DNA from: Oegoconia quadripuncta | Taxonomy: Eukaryota; Arthropoda; Insecta; Lepidoptera; Autostichidae | DNA: 64,000 nucleotides | Assembly (NCBI GenBank): GCA_949316235.1 | Contig: OX438741.1 | Span: 11,781,124-11,845,123 of the forward strand | Direction: 5' to 3' | Shown: one piece after another, positions 1 through 11,400 of the stretch | How positions within the stretch are numbered: position 1 is the first letter of the stretch | Layout: every line of letters starts with the position of its first letter | Made by a program: the position numbers and the translations under genes | The notes under the pieces: generated by a model | The model's input: the letters and a program-made list of their open reading frames with translations, nothing else | What the model was told of the DNA's origin: nothing | Databases searched by the model: none

Positions 1-210
1 ATATATTGTTAGCGCATGTGGTGTTTACCTGTAAGTGATTGTTATACTTAACGGTATCAGTTAATGTGTATTTACATGTCTTGGTGTAAACAATTGTTGG
101 TAAACCTTGAAAATAAAAAATACAAATAAAATAATACTTGACTAGTAGGTACATAAACAATGTCTCATAAAAGACGCATTTGCCGATTTCTATACGAAGA
201 TTACATACCA

Positions 211-770
211 GGACCCCTATTCTCGCACACTCGACATTTGTCTATCGATAGACATTGGCATGTCTATCTCTTTCACACTTATATACGTGTGTAAAAGTGA
301 CAAACCTATTGATGTCGTTCGACATTGAAATCTCGAGTATGTGAGAATCTGGACCCCTATTCTCGCACACTCGACATTTGTCTATCGATAGACATTGGCA
401 TGTCTATCTCTTTCACACTTATATACGTGTGTAAAAGTGACAAACCTATTGATGTCGTTCGACATTGAAATCTCGAGTATGTGAGAATCTGGACCCCTAT
501 TCTCGCACACTCGACATTTGTCTATCGATAGACATTGGCATGTCTATCTCTTTCACACTTATATACGTGTGTAAAAGTGACAAACCTATTGATGTCGTTC
601 GACATTGAAATCTCGAGTATGTGAGAATCTGGACCCCTATTCTCGCACACTCGACATTTGTCTATCGATAGACATTGGCATGTCTATCTCTTTTACACTT
701 ATATACGTGTGTAAAAGTGACAAACCTATTGATGTCGTTCGACATTGAAATCTCGAGTATGTGAGAATCA
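211..770. repeat. Tandem array, 4 x 140 bp, of an inverted-repeat unit
   Basis: Four head-to-tail copies start at 211, 351, 491 and 631. They are virtually identical; the only difference I noticed is a C to T change near 694 in copy 4, plus divergence at the last bases. Each unit begins with ATTCTCGCACACTCGA and ends with its imperfect inverse (14 of 16 match). It also contains the perfect palindrome TGTCTATCGATAGACA. The unit therefore looks like a miniature inverted-repeat element that has been amplified in tandem. No coding potential is seen. Confidence 0.95.
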
Positions 771-1228
771 GGCTCCAGGGCCCTTAACAAGCGGTTGCGA
801 CTTCTAAGGGGTATTTCGTTACACGTAGTAAAAGTATTGCTAATTTTTTTTATCGATATTTTTTTTTTATGACGTAAATTAACAACATGTAGTCATCTCC
901 GTTTCCCGTAAAAAATTATAACCTATTAATAGGTACGCAGGCTGTATACAGTGATTGGTATCTAAAAATAGTATAAAATATTGCTAAGCTAAGAAATTAC
1001 AATACTTGAAAGATAATAATAAATTTTTGTTTTTTTTATATTTCTCAGTTTTATATCGTTTATAACTTATTCTTCTATTTTTGTAAGTGACACCTTTGTC
1101 TAGTTGTAAATTACTCCTAAATTGTCTCGTTACCGGGGTTTGCTGGAAGAGATTAATCAATCAATAATTTATTTTTATAGGTAAAATTTACCTTTGAAAA
1201 TAGAGTCAGTTTTTAGAAGCTACCAGGG
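771..1228. other. AT-rich intergenic stretch, nothing recognised
   Basis: Long T runs and no credible reading frame or repeat family are seen here. Confidence 0.5.
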
Positions 1229-1373
1229 GTTCTATTACATAATTTCGTCGCTATCGTCATCGGTTACATTCTGACATGTGATTGGTTGGTTCATCGCTCG
1301 CTCGGTCATTTGACGGTTTCTCATTGGTCAACATAATCGATGACGATACTGATGAAGTTACATAATCTAAGAG
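1229..1373. repeat. MITE family 1
   Basis: The two ends are imperfect inverted repeats. The left end carries TTACATAATTTCGTC and the right end carries its near inverse, ending in GAAGTTACATAATC. Related, more diverged copies lie near 11455-11605 and 52525-52637, all with the motif ATTGGT and GTTACATAA-like ends. The size, about 145 bp, and lack of coding capacity indicate a non-autonomous DNA transposon. Confidence 0.7.
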
Positions 1374-1904
1374 CAGATCTTTAATACAGATAAGCTTGCC
1401 CTTTGTATAATTTTAGTATTGTACTGGTATGATGGTCTTTGATTATACGCAATAAAATGTTAAATAGAAATAAATAAAATAATTTATTTCACTGCTTCAC
1501 TCGTTAAAACGATGATTCCAATTATAAATACAGACAGACCCGTCTTTATATAGATGTTATAGTGTTGAATAATGCGCAAACAAAAAGCGGTGAGGGGTGA
1601 AAGAAAAGCAGAACTATGTGAGAAAACTCGAGTCTTACTAATTACAACAGGGCTTCCGCGGTCCCCCTGACTCGTGTTACGTAGTTTGAGAACAAGGGGT
1701 TATTGTGAGGGCAGTTTCTTTTGTTGTTGTTACTCTGGGGATCCATTTCTGAGTTTCCACCACCTGCATGGGTAGCATGATCACACACGAAATATTGTTT
1801 ATCACATGTTATACTTGTATATCGCGCGCATATATCAAAATGCTGCTGTACGACAGTTATGTCGCTCATTTGACAGATGACCGCGATATAATCTATTATT
1901 AATA
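1374..1904. other. Intergenic, no gene supported
   Basis: A 101-codon minus-strand open frame (1642-1947) exists, but it has no recognisable domain and runs into a LINE tail. It is not called as a gene. Confidence 0.4.
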
Positions 1905-2030
1905 TTAAATTCTTTATTGCACACAAGAATAAAATAAAAAAGAACATTTAACATAAATGATAAAGTGGGCAAAGGCGGTCTTATCGCTGATAGCGATTTC
2001 TTTCAGACAACCTCATTTAACAAAGTTAAA
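1905..2030 (-). repeat. LINE 3' tail, family T1
   Basis: On the minus strand this has a GCAATAAAG-like end preceded by a conserved segment (plus-strand reading CTTATCGCTGATAGCG). The same segment recurs at 23507-23640, 31425-31575, 33285-33480 and 42680-42860. This is the 5'-truncated 3' end of a non-LTR retrotransposon family. Confidence 0.65.
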
Positions 2031-2042
2031 GAATATATCTAA

Positions 2043-2281
2043 TCTAACTAATATTATAAATACAAAAATTTGGATGCTTGTTTGTTAATTTGTTTGTTGC
2101 TTAATCACGGCGAAACTGATGAACGGATTTGATAGAAAATTTGTATATAGGTAGGACAAACGCTGGATTACGACATAGGATGTTTTTTATCCCGATAAAC
2201 TGAGGAAGCATTTCCTGCGGGATAAACAAATTTCTGCGATAAAGTTAGTCCACGCAGGCGAAGCCGCGGACGGAAAGCTAG
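2043..2281 (+). mobile_element. Helitron-like non-autonomous element
   Basis: The element starts with TC (TCTAACTAATATTATAAA) and ends with CTAG. It sits between a 5' A and a 3' T, as expected for Helitrons. It has no terminal inverted repeats and no target duplication. Relatives, each interrupted by another insertion, are at 36149-36655 and 55287-56050. Confidence 0.65.
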
Positions 2282-3464
2282 TGTGTGATAAACTACATCG
2301 CAAGTTGTCATACATATATGATGATACATGATGGTGTTAGGCGAATGCTCTCCAGCTTATAAGATGAATTTGCAACTAGCTAATTAGCTATCCCGCCTGG
2401 AGCACATACGTGATGTTACAATACACAAAATGAAATTCAGCAATTTTGATAATGTATAAAAATGGTGCTTAATTAGTGCCGCCAGAAAAAAAAACCACAT
2501 TGGTCAATTTGTCCGCGAAGATGAGATGCATGGCATTCCATGCAATGCATTTTTGCATTAAGTCAATAGCTAAGACATACTTGTCTGTATGTCTCAACAG
2601 TTGAGTTTCCTTGCCTACGGAACTAAATGTCTAAAGAAAAAATCCATTTGTCGATCCGTAATTATTATCGCAAAATTTATAATTTCTTTTTTATTTAACC
2701 TCACAGCGAAGCGTCTCAGCCTTGAGCAGACTTAAATCCTTCGCTTCATTCAGGATTGTTACCAGAATTCCCAAGTTTCGCTCGGAAATTAACATCTCAA
2801 TTCGCTCTCTACGTTCGGGAATTAACTACAGAATCCTTCATTTTGCTCACAATTTAATATGCTGCCCGTGGCATAAGACTCTGCTTTATTCCATTGGTGC
2901 TTAATCTAATATAACCTCCTTTTGGTAATAATAACATTAAATTATAATAGTGTAACTATCTGTGTATACTTGTGGCGTTGCTTTATGTATGTTTCGTTGT
3001 TTTGTTTTAGATTGGATCAACTTCAACTGGTGTATGTAAATAAATTAATAACTACATTAAAAATCTGTCAACCGGTTATCTGCAATGTTGTCACTCCCAT
3101 GACTGACTTGATGCTGGCAGAATCCTAAAAAGGAAAGCCATTTCTTAAAAGTATTGAATTTAATTGAACCTCCTTTTGGCTGCAACATAGCCGGGTAAAA
3201 ATTTCACTTAAACCAATGGTGGTGGTAACAAGGGATTCCATCGGTTAAGTAAGCCATAACACAACGCAACCAAACCCGCGGGCTATTCCATGTGCTGTTG
3301 CGACTAAATTAATAGGCATAAACAAAAGCGTGATGGCGTTTAAGAGAAACGTAAACCGACACAAAGCACAGGGTGCTGTAGAAAGTATCAGATATTAAAC
3401 CACAGGCTTCTGCGCGGTATTGCACGCGTGGATGTTGCTTGGTAAACTGATGGCTTTACTAGAA
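2282..3464. other. Intergenic, no gene supported
   Basis: Short open frames of 60-68 codons at 2722-3128 lack homology or codon structure. I see no clear gene. Confidence 0.4.
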
Positions 3465-3660
3465 GTGTCAGTTTGGTTTACATTATAAGGTATGGAACTC
3501 CCTTCGGGCGTCAGTCTTTCCTGAATCCTACAACCTTGGGACCTTCAAGAGCAGAGTGAATAGTCATTTACTGGGATCGCATGCTTCATCTTCGACCACA
3601 TCGTCAATTTCCATCAGGTGAGATTGTGGTCAAACGCGAATCCAGTCAATAAAAATCGAC
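3465..3660 (+). pseudogene. LINE reverse-transcriptase C-terminal fragment
   Basis: One plus-strand frame around 3480-3590 reads like the conserved C-terminal end of insect non-LTR reverse transcriptases (WNSLR..VFPESYNLGTFKSRVN). It is followed by a short 3' UTR. Only the last 40 or so residues remain, so this is a dead 5'-truncated copy. Confidence 0.6.
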
Positions 3661-3990
3661 TATAAAATAAATAAATATTTCGGACACTTACACCAATCAT
3701 GTAGTCCCAAACTAAGCGAAGCTTGTACTATGGATACTAGATAACTGATAAACATACATAAATATTTATATAAACATCGGTGACTCGGGAATAAATGTTC
3801 GTATTCATCATAAAAACAATTACCCCTCGCGGGATTCGAACCCGCAACCATTGGTTTCGCTGGTAGGGCCACTATCCACTACACCAATCGATCGTCCGAC
3901 ATACAGACGAGTATATAGTCGTTGTTTATAGGTTAGCCTAACATATCCCGGATACTTCGCATCCCCTGCCCCAGCGTTACGCAGTGCTGA
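3661..3990 (-). repeat. SINE family 2 (tRNA-derived), long form
   Basis: On the minus strand the head carries an A-box-like TGGTGTAGTGG and a B box GGGTTCGAATCCCG. A body follows that ends in TCCGAAATATTTATTTATT. An extra segment of about 80-90 bp lies 5' of the tRNA-like head (3900-3990). It is shared with the copy at 23995-24130 but absent from the other copies. Confidence 0.75.
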
Positions 3991-4613
3991 TTTTAATTAT
4001 ATGTATATGTAATGTTATGTAATATAAAATACCTGTTTTTAAAAAAGCAAGTTTCTTGCTTATTCTTCTCAGGGGAAAACTGCCTTTTTAACATGCAGTA
4101 GCTTACAAAATTAACTACGCTTATGTTAATTGCTTTGGTTTTGTAATATGTAATATTATTATTGTAAAGATGGAAACCAATTTAAAAGATGTGCTGTTAC
4201 GGAGTTTCTTGTCGCTTCTTCTCCCTAACCATAGCACCTTGTAAAGCGATATAGTTTTAAAAAATAACATGTTGACTTTCAATAAGTGATATTTTTTTAT
4301 CCTACTTTGAATAAAATAGTTTTGATTTTGAAAGATTTTTTGATGCTAATCGCGAGCCACATCTATCGAACGCTATATCTGCGTACCTGCCAATAGATAG
4401 GTTTCACTTGCACTACGTTTAACAACATCACGTCTCAAAGGTGTAATATTAGACCGTAAATTGGAAAATGAACCACAGCCTGTGGTCATTGCGATTATTA
4501 GATTAGAAGCCATTGCGTTGAGTGATATTGACGAAATAAATTCTCGACAAATGTTACAACATTTTATCGTTGATGTAGAGAAAATAACTTTAAGTCTATT
4601 AAAAATACGATGT

Positions 4614-4889
4614 GCCGCCTCCGTGGCTTAATGTAAACAACATTGGGTTTACGATTCGGAGGTCGCGGGTTCGATCCCCAGCGGGGTACATGTTTAAGTA
4701 TTCGGTTTGGTTGGTGGTAGGGCATTTTAAATGTCCGCCTGGCTAGCTACCACCATCTTATCTAAATCTGCCGCCAAGCAGCAATGTTAGTAGCTTACGG
4801 GTCAGTACGCTTCCACCTTCGACCTCATCTTCACTTAACATCAGGTGTGATTGAGATCAAGTACCAACCCGTTGTGCATAAAAAAAAAT
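4614..4889 (+). repeat. SINE family 1
   Basis: The head GCCGCCTCCGTGGCTTAATG leads to a good pol III B box (GGTTCGATCCC). The body ends CAACCCGTTGTGCATAAAAA. This copy has an internal deletion of about 60 bp relative to the copies at 43901 and 47208. It sits at the junction of a local tandem duplication. Confidence 0.85.
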
Positions 4890-5235
4890 ATAGTAATAGA
4901 ACAAAAATGGTTTCTAACAATTATGTTTAGGTGTATTATAAGTATTTAGTTATCAAACCTACAATAGATATAAAATTAAAGTTACCACTCTGAATTATTG
5001 CATTGAAGAGGATGCTAAGATCTCCTAAATCAATTTAAAAATACGATATAGTAATAGAACAAAAATGATTTCAAACAATTATATTTAGTTATATTTTAAG
5101 TATTTAGTTATAAAATCTACAATATAAAATCTACAATATAAAATTAAAGTTACCACTGTGAATTATGTGTAATAAAGTTACCACTTGAATTATTGCATTG
5201 TAGAGGATACTAAGATCTCCTAAATCAATTTTCTA
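4890..5235. repeat. Tandem duplication, about 155-190 bp unit
   Basis: The segment starting ATAGTAATAGAACAAAAATG at about 4889 recurs at about 5046. Both copies end with AAGATCTCCTAAATCAATTT. The second copy carries small internal duplications. Confidence 0.75.
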
Positions 5236-5280
5236 AAAAAAGTCATCAATGGCTTATATTTTTATTTTCTAAAAATGTTA

Positions 5281-5395
5281 AAGTCAAAGTCAAAAATGCT
5301 TTATTTTGTAGGTAATAGTCAATTTTACATTTTTTAAGCTACTGCTTGTTCAAAATGCAATTTTCCCCTGAGAAGAACAAGCAAGAAACTCGAAA
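5281..5395 (-). repeat. LINE 3' tail, family T2
   Basis: The plus strand reads AAAATGCTTTATTTTGTAGG and then TTCCCCTGAGAAGAACAAGC. The same block is found at 26260-26590 and 59340-59590, and in related form near 31140-31400 and 41580-41830. Confidence 0.6.
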
Positions 5396-6282
5396 TTGTT
5401 TATTTAATCGTGATATTTGCCGTCACCGAAATTTTTTATAAAATATAAAGAAGTTATTGATCGAATTTTTTGAAAATTGTTGCAGGATTTCGACAAGTAT
5501 ATTCTTCGACGCAATGAACAGTGGTAATTTAAATCTAATAGTGTATATTTTATCACAAAATACCTATATTATATCTAAAGCAAGCTACCGATATGTTAGA
5601 AATCATTTTTATTCTATCACTGACAGGTATTCTATCCATGTGCAAAAAATCACGGCCTTTAAGATTATAGGAAGTTAAAAGTGTATGTATGGACTATATG
5701 CCAAGTAGAGTTAGTGAAATATACGAATGATTATGCTTTGTTGTACCCTTTGATATTAACTAAGTAATACCGCCTATTGACCATGCCCTGATCACACTCC
5801 AGTAATAAACTTAGAAGATCATCGTGTTTACAGGTACAGTCGGCAGCACGACGACCTTACTCCTACCAGTGTAAGCTGGCCGCGTGACGCTATCGCAAAT
5901 GTGAACGCAACGAGACCCACTTTATACTAGAAAGGTTACTGTCGTGGTGTGGCCGCGTGTACATAAAGCACTTTCTGCTCGGCAAATCAAGTGATAGAAA
6001 TAGTTCAGTAGAATGTGACCAGACCTTAACCTAAAGGGTAGTACTAATGCTTCCCTACCAAGTCTGACATCATATCAAACAAGATTTAGTGGCGATATTT
6101 CGTATACCTACTTATTCTAAATGAAAGAGGGGAGTAAAGAATACCATTGAAATTAAAATGATAGGCAAAGTTATGAATGAAAAAAAAATTAGACCCTAAT
6201 CTCAGCATGGAGATTTCAGTACACTCAAAGACTTCGAAACAATATGATGTTGTCCAAATACACATACAGAACACGTGACAGG
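5396..6282. other. Intergenic, no gene supported
   Basis: A 73-codon frame at 5457-5678 has no recognised domain. I see no other structure. Confidence 0.35.
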
Positions 6283-6412
6283 GGCTGAGCCCATCGCCGT
6301 TGAAACATGCAAGTCTAGATGTTTTTTAGTGGCAAGTCCCTTAGTCGCCTTTACGACACTCACTGGAAGAGACGGGTTGGTTCTATTCTTTTTACGTGTC
6401 GAATCCATAAAT
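6283..6412. repeat. Dispersed repeat, pair with 47640-47768
   Basis: About 130 bp containing GAGCCCATCGCCGTTGAAAC and AGAGACGGGTTGGTTCTATT is repeated in the serpin intron. The family is not recognised. Confidence 0.6.
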
Positions 6413-6454
6413 TCCAAGAATAATAACCCAATCACGTTAAAAATTAATTATCAT

Positions 6455-6542
6455 CATCATCAGCCCGTAAACATCCCACTACATAGGCCTTCCCTCGCAT
6501 ATAAGGGAGTATGGGCCATAGTACACCACGCTGGCGAAGTGA
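6455..6542 (-). repeat. SINE family 4 fragment (3' body)
   Basis: This has the block CAGCCCGTAAACATCCCACT and then a fragment of the GGGAGTATGGGCCATAGT-type body seen at 19108, 53693 and 58699. The tRNA-like head is missing. Confidence 0.6.
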
Positions 6543-6762
6543 ACTATACTTTTAAGTAATTCAACTGCCAAAAATTGGTAAACCTACTTCAGGAAAGCAA
6601 CATCAGAATTAAAATTTACTATTGCAATTTGAATAGATGGCACCTTTATATTATAGAAATTATCTTAAAATATCTTTTTTTTTGTCTCCTCTTTGAAGAA
6701 AGCTACGCTCTAAGGCGGAATTCGTATTCTTTGTCTCCATATTATGTCTTAATTTTCTGCGT

Positions 6763-7121
6763 GGCTTTTGGCGGGATCTCGGCGAGTGAAGATGCATTTT
6801 TCTTTATAATTCTTATAATTTGTGCATTCTAACTTTTGAAGCTTAATAATGGCAGAATATTGTTGTAATTTTTTGTTTTGCTGATAATTGTTTACTAAAT
6901 GGTCAAATTTACTAATTGTAATGTATAAGCCCTCCCATTACTAATAAACCTATCCTCCCGCCCTTCACCTCGGGGAGAAGGGGGGGTGACTGAAAAACAG
7001 CGTTGACCGTGACATCTGTCCCGGTACAGCAAAGCTGATGTCACTCCCTTTTGCCTTGACTATTCAAAATTGTTACTATGTCAATAGCTTTAAGTTAAAT
7101 AGGAACTAAGGCAATAAATAA

Positions 7122-7152
<31 letters not shown>

Positions 7153-7343
7153 ATTGTGCAGCAAACGTTAGTGTTGGTGTACAGGTGAAAGGAAGTGTAA
7201 ATTAAAGTGCGTAACGGAGCTTTCGGGTTCCCACAAGGAGCCGCCAAAATCTTTTGTAAAGCATTCTGCCACTTTACTGAAGAATGACTTGACCGTGACT
7301 AAACTCTGTATACGCCAAGTATACGCGAATTACTTGTTTTGAC
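6763..7343. repeat. Duplicated block, copy 1 (interrupted)
   Basis: 6763-6863 plus 7158-7343 match the block at 7522-7814. Copy 1 is split by a 287-bp LINE tail (6864-7150). It also has an extra A that breaks the small frame that is open in copy 2. Confidence 0.85.
6864..7150 (+). mobile_element. 5'-truncated LINE 3' end, (ATT)n tail
   Basis: The insertion is flanked by the direct repeat ATATTGT at 6857-6863 and 7151-7157 and ends in an ATT run. The uninterrupted duplicate at 7522-7814 shows the empty site exactly. A second copy lies in opposite orientation inside the Helitron-like element at 36149-36655. Confidence 0.85.
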
Positions 7344-7521
7344 TGAGACTAACTTATAAACTGAAGAAATTAGAGAAATAAAATTTTTCACTCGAAACTG
7401 GCAGTAATTATTTTGCGCAAAGAGTATTTGTATTGTATTGTAATGTCCCTCGACAGTGAGGTTGACTGGTTGCCATCCTCAAAAATAATAAGAAGAAGAA
7501 CATGAAGCGAGCAATCAGTCA

Positions 7522-7814
7522 AGGCTTTTTGGCGGGAACTCGGCGAGTGAAGTAGCATTTTTCTTTATAATTCTTATAATTTGTGCATTCTGACTTTTGA
7601 AGCTTAATAATGGCAGAATATTGTTCAGCAAACGTTAGTGATGGTGTACAAGTGAAGGGAAGTGTAATTAAAGTGTGTAACGGAGCTTTCGGGTTCCCAC
7701 AAGCAGCCGCCAAAATCTTTTGTAAAGCATTCTGCCACTTTACTGAAGAATAACTTGACCGTGACTAGACTGTATACGCCAAGTATACGACGAATTACTT
7801 GTTTTGACTGAGAC
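7522..7814. repeat. Duplicated block, copy 2 (intact)
   Basis: This matches 6763-6863 joined to 7158-7343. It contains the local inverted motif TATACGCCAAGTATAC and an uninterrupted 47-codon frame. It ends about 650 bp upstream of the PPP2R3C start codon. Confidence 0.8.
7610..7753 (+). CDS. Possible 47-aa small ORF (unknown)
   Basis: ATG at 7610 opens a 47-codon frame ending TAA at 7751-7753. The peptide has five cysteines and no recognised family, signal peptide or membrane segment. In the duplicate copy the same frame is broken both by a LINE insertion and by an extra A that creates a stop. No Kozak strength, splice or transcript evidence is available, so it may be a chance frame inside a repeat. 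Confidence 0.15.
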   Translation: MAEYCSANVSDGVQVKGSVIKVCNGAFGFPQAAAKIFCKAFCHFTEE

Positions 7815-8466
7815 TGTGTCAACTGCTCTGAGTACTGAAACATAGTCAACTGACACTTGACACTGACACTACAAGCCGCGTTCCGAGTCACGACATTATT
7901 GATATTAACTAGCGTAAACTAGCGTTACAATTTACAACGAACGCGTCAATAATGGACGGTGTGACAAATGCTTATACCGTTTTATATAGCAAAATTCACA
8001 CACCAATTATCCAAAAATTCTATTATTTTCCAAATGCACAAGAGCTACAATAAAAAAAATCTAGGTATGTTGGATTTATTAAGTTACAATAAGATTAAAG
8101 AAAAATCAAGTTTACATGTGCAGTGCAGTAACGAATGCTATAGCAGTCCCGTCCGTGAACGTTTAATCTAAGTTGCCTTTCCTTTAAAAACATTCAGAGT
8201 TAAAAATTTTCCCCGAGAAAATTACAAAAACAGGCCATCAATTGAAGCAAGTTCCAGCAGCTGTCAACGCTATCATGTGCCGCCGTACCTGAGTTGGAAC
8301 GCCACCTGTCAAGGTGTATAGTGTGTTTTGCTGAGGTTTTGCTTTGTTTTGGTTTTGCGTATGGTGGCGGGTGTGTGACATGTCAACAAAAGTCGAAATT
8401 TTTTCAGTGTGTTACATTTTGCTATGATTGTTTGTTTTTTGTTGTAATATTTATACTTTTTTAGGT
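7815..8466 (+). promoter_or_regulatory. Upstream region of PPP2R3C
   Basis: This is the only non-repetitive stretch 5' of PPP2R3C. A T-rich run ending in TTTTTTAG lies directly before GTATGTCGG. The start codon may therefore sit at the beginning of exon 2, with an unseen non-coding exon 1 upstream. No clear TATA box or initiator is seen. Confidence 0.3.
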
Positions 8467-11400
8467 ATGTCGGACCTTAAAGACAAGAAAACTGAAGACA
8501 GTATTAACAACAATGCGTCTGGAGACACAACAGTGGTGGATGTCGCTACAAATAAAATTAATAATGCGTTGAAAAATCGCTTAAGAAAATACATACAAAA
8601 ATTAGACGGTAGGTTTATTGTATATGTTTCATGTACATGTATTCATGGGACTTTAATTCTAATCGCATCGCCGCCGGGCAGTGGCAATAGCAGATCTTAG
8701 AGATTTTTTCACTTTTCCTAGATTCGTGGAGATCTCGCTAAGGATTCACGACACGCAGGTCAATTTCAATTTCTTTGTATGAAGTTCTGAATGGAACAAT
8801 CTTAGTTAAGCGACGCTGAAGCAACAATATACAGAAAAACACTAACCTTTTACTTAAACACTAACTAAATTCTAAAGAGATAAATCCACCTTTGTATGTG
8901 ACCTATTGTTTGTACTCTGTTATTGTAATATGTTAGTGCAATAAAGAATATATAATAATAAACTCTCACATGCCCTCAATTTCCGTGATCAGAAACGCAT
9001 TCTATATATGAAATTTCCGATACTGAATTTATCAATTGTCAAACCATTTAGAATCCTATTCTAAGGTAACTGATGGAATGGTTTTTCATCGTCCTGGGGA
9101 TTCGATCTCTCAAGGGTCCCCGAAACAGTCAATTCCGTTGAATATTTTAAATAAACAGCATATATAACACAGTCCCGGTTTCTCTTATTTTTTTTAATCA
9201 TTTTTAATGTAAAGTATATTTTATTCTTGTGCATAGTTGGACATAAGGGGCAATAGAAACGGATTGGGTTGAAAATGGAAGGAATGTAAACAGTCTGATT
9301 CGTTGAAGAATCAAAGAAGCTTAAGTTGAAGGTTGGGAGCTTTAGCTTTGACACAAATTGAATTTTGACTTTAGTCGGACAATGTGAACTTTCCTATAAA
9401 ATGTATCTTTATACAGGTACAGGAACAAATGTCACCAAAGATGAGAGTGAGAAAATAGAAGTTGAAACCTTTAAACAACTGTACAAACCAAAGCTAGACG
9501 ACAATGAGGAATCATACAAGAACATACCCAAATTTTATTTCAAGCTTCCCCGATCTGATGAGGTTCTAGCACAGAAATTGAGAGAGGAGACCAGAGCGCA
9601 ATTCTTACAGAGGAAGAGCAAAGAGTTGTTGGATAATGGAGAGTTGAAGCAGCTGTGGAGTCTTCTGGAGAAGTCAAATGGCAGTTACAGTATGGCCAAT
9701 AATGATGAACTGACGATAGACTATCTTCAATTTAGGAAAATTAGAGATGATGCAGGGCCAAAATATAGGTTAGTACAGATTTTTTTTATGCACACCCTGG
9801 TTAGCAATTGATCTCAATCACACCTGAAGTTAAATGAATATGGAAGGTGAAGGTGGAAGAGTACTGACCCGGAAACCCCATCCTATTTCGCAGACTGGCT
9901 ATCTTACCTCTGATAACAGGAACACAACAATGCTATTAACATTGTTGTTTGGCAGCAGAAACCGAGTACTAAGCATGTACCCCGCTGGGGATCGAACTCG
10001 TGCCCTCCGATTCGTAAGGCTTATGTTGTTTACATTGAGCCACTGCCATTAAAAAATTTAAACAACATGGGGTTCATACAACACATATTTTTAAGTAGTA
10101 CACAAAGAAAAAAGAATTCTATTATGGTGCGCTATCTGTTTATAGTTTTAGTTTAAATTCTATTTCATAATCTACAGGATATGAGTGAGCAATGAGCATG
10201 AATGGTACGAATATGTGTTTCCACAGATAAGATCACACTTGATGATGGGGATACTGGGACCAGACCGATTGATTAACACATTAACTGCCACAGTGCAGAC
10301 ACAATTGAGAAATCAATTGGTCACAGTCAGTGGTCTCATTGGCACTAAAAATGTTAAAATGTTAACATACACAAAACTTTTACATACCAGTACCTATTTT
10401 GCGAACGAATATAAAATTTTCTTAAAAAAATGGCAGGTGTTGTGTGTGTGTCCAGTCTTTGTCAGGGTGCGTGGTCTGATTTGAGTGATGCTTTTTTTTT
10501 TAGGCTACCTCATTTAGCGCAGGTTATTGACCATGTTTGATGAAAATCGGTTAAGCCGTTTCGAAGATATTTACTAGTGATGCAACGGATCTCTGTTTCT
10601 GTTTCCGCAAGTGCGCAAGTTCCGCGCGCTTTTCAACATTCGTTTCTGCTTCTGTTTCCGCTACTTTTATAACGGAGATACAATCGGAAGTTACGCATGC
10701 GCGCATGTCTTATATACGAAGAACACCGGAACAGATTGTTAGGTGCAAAAGCGGCCAAATTACTTTTCGTAAAATATAACTTACCATTACTTAGTTTTGA
10801 ATATTAATAAAATGTTCAGTTGCAAAGTTGCAATACTGTTTTCTATAGTAGATTTCTAATATATCTATTTCTAATCTAGATTTGGTGTATTTGATACTTA
10901 ATAAAGAAATATATTTGTAAATTTGTTTTTTTTTTCATATTATTTATACTTCCGTTTCTGCTAAAATTTACTTTTGACATCTGTTTCCGTTTCTGGTTCC
11001 GCTAAGACACTTCCGTTGCATCACTAATATTTACCTTATACACAGTTGTTTGGTGTATTTGGATGATATCATTGACTTTTGGAGGTTTTAATTTTCAATT
11101 TATATTTTAAGTGTTTTACCACAGAATTAATATAGTATGAACTTCTATTTTTTTAATGCTTTTTTGCCACGTTCAAATCATAACTGTCCCAGGGCGCGAA
11201 TACATCTCTGGACAGTAGATGAGAGGTCACTCAACATGTTAAAAAAATTTGCTGCAGAGCCTACTTCACTGCAGAAGTATTCGGCCGTCTCCAAGCAGCA
11301 GAGGGCGGTTTGGGCAAAGTGCGTGCAGTGTCGTTATTCAACTACGTGATGCGGCGCGTATGGCTACAGCAGACGCGGATTGGCTTGTCGCTGTATGACG

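Noticed and set aside
1642..1947. 101-codon minus-strand frame
   Set aside because: No recognised domain, and it runs into a LINE tail. Nothing supports it as a gene.
7952..8053. 33-aa frame starting MDGVTNAYTV upstream of PPP2R3C
   Set aside because: It is short, has no family and shows no splice or conservation evidence. It could be an upstream ORF, but that cannot be judged from sequence alone.
9061..9354. 97-codon minus-strand frame in PPP2R3C intron 1
   Set aside because: No domain, low-complexity stretches, and it lies inside an intron of a well-supported gene on the other strand.
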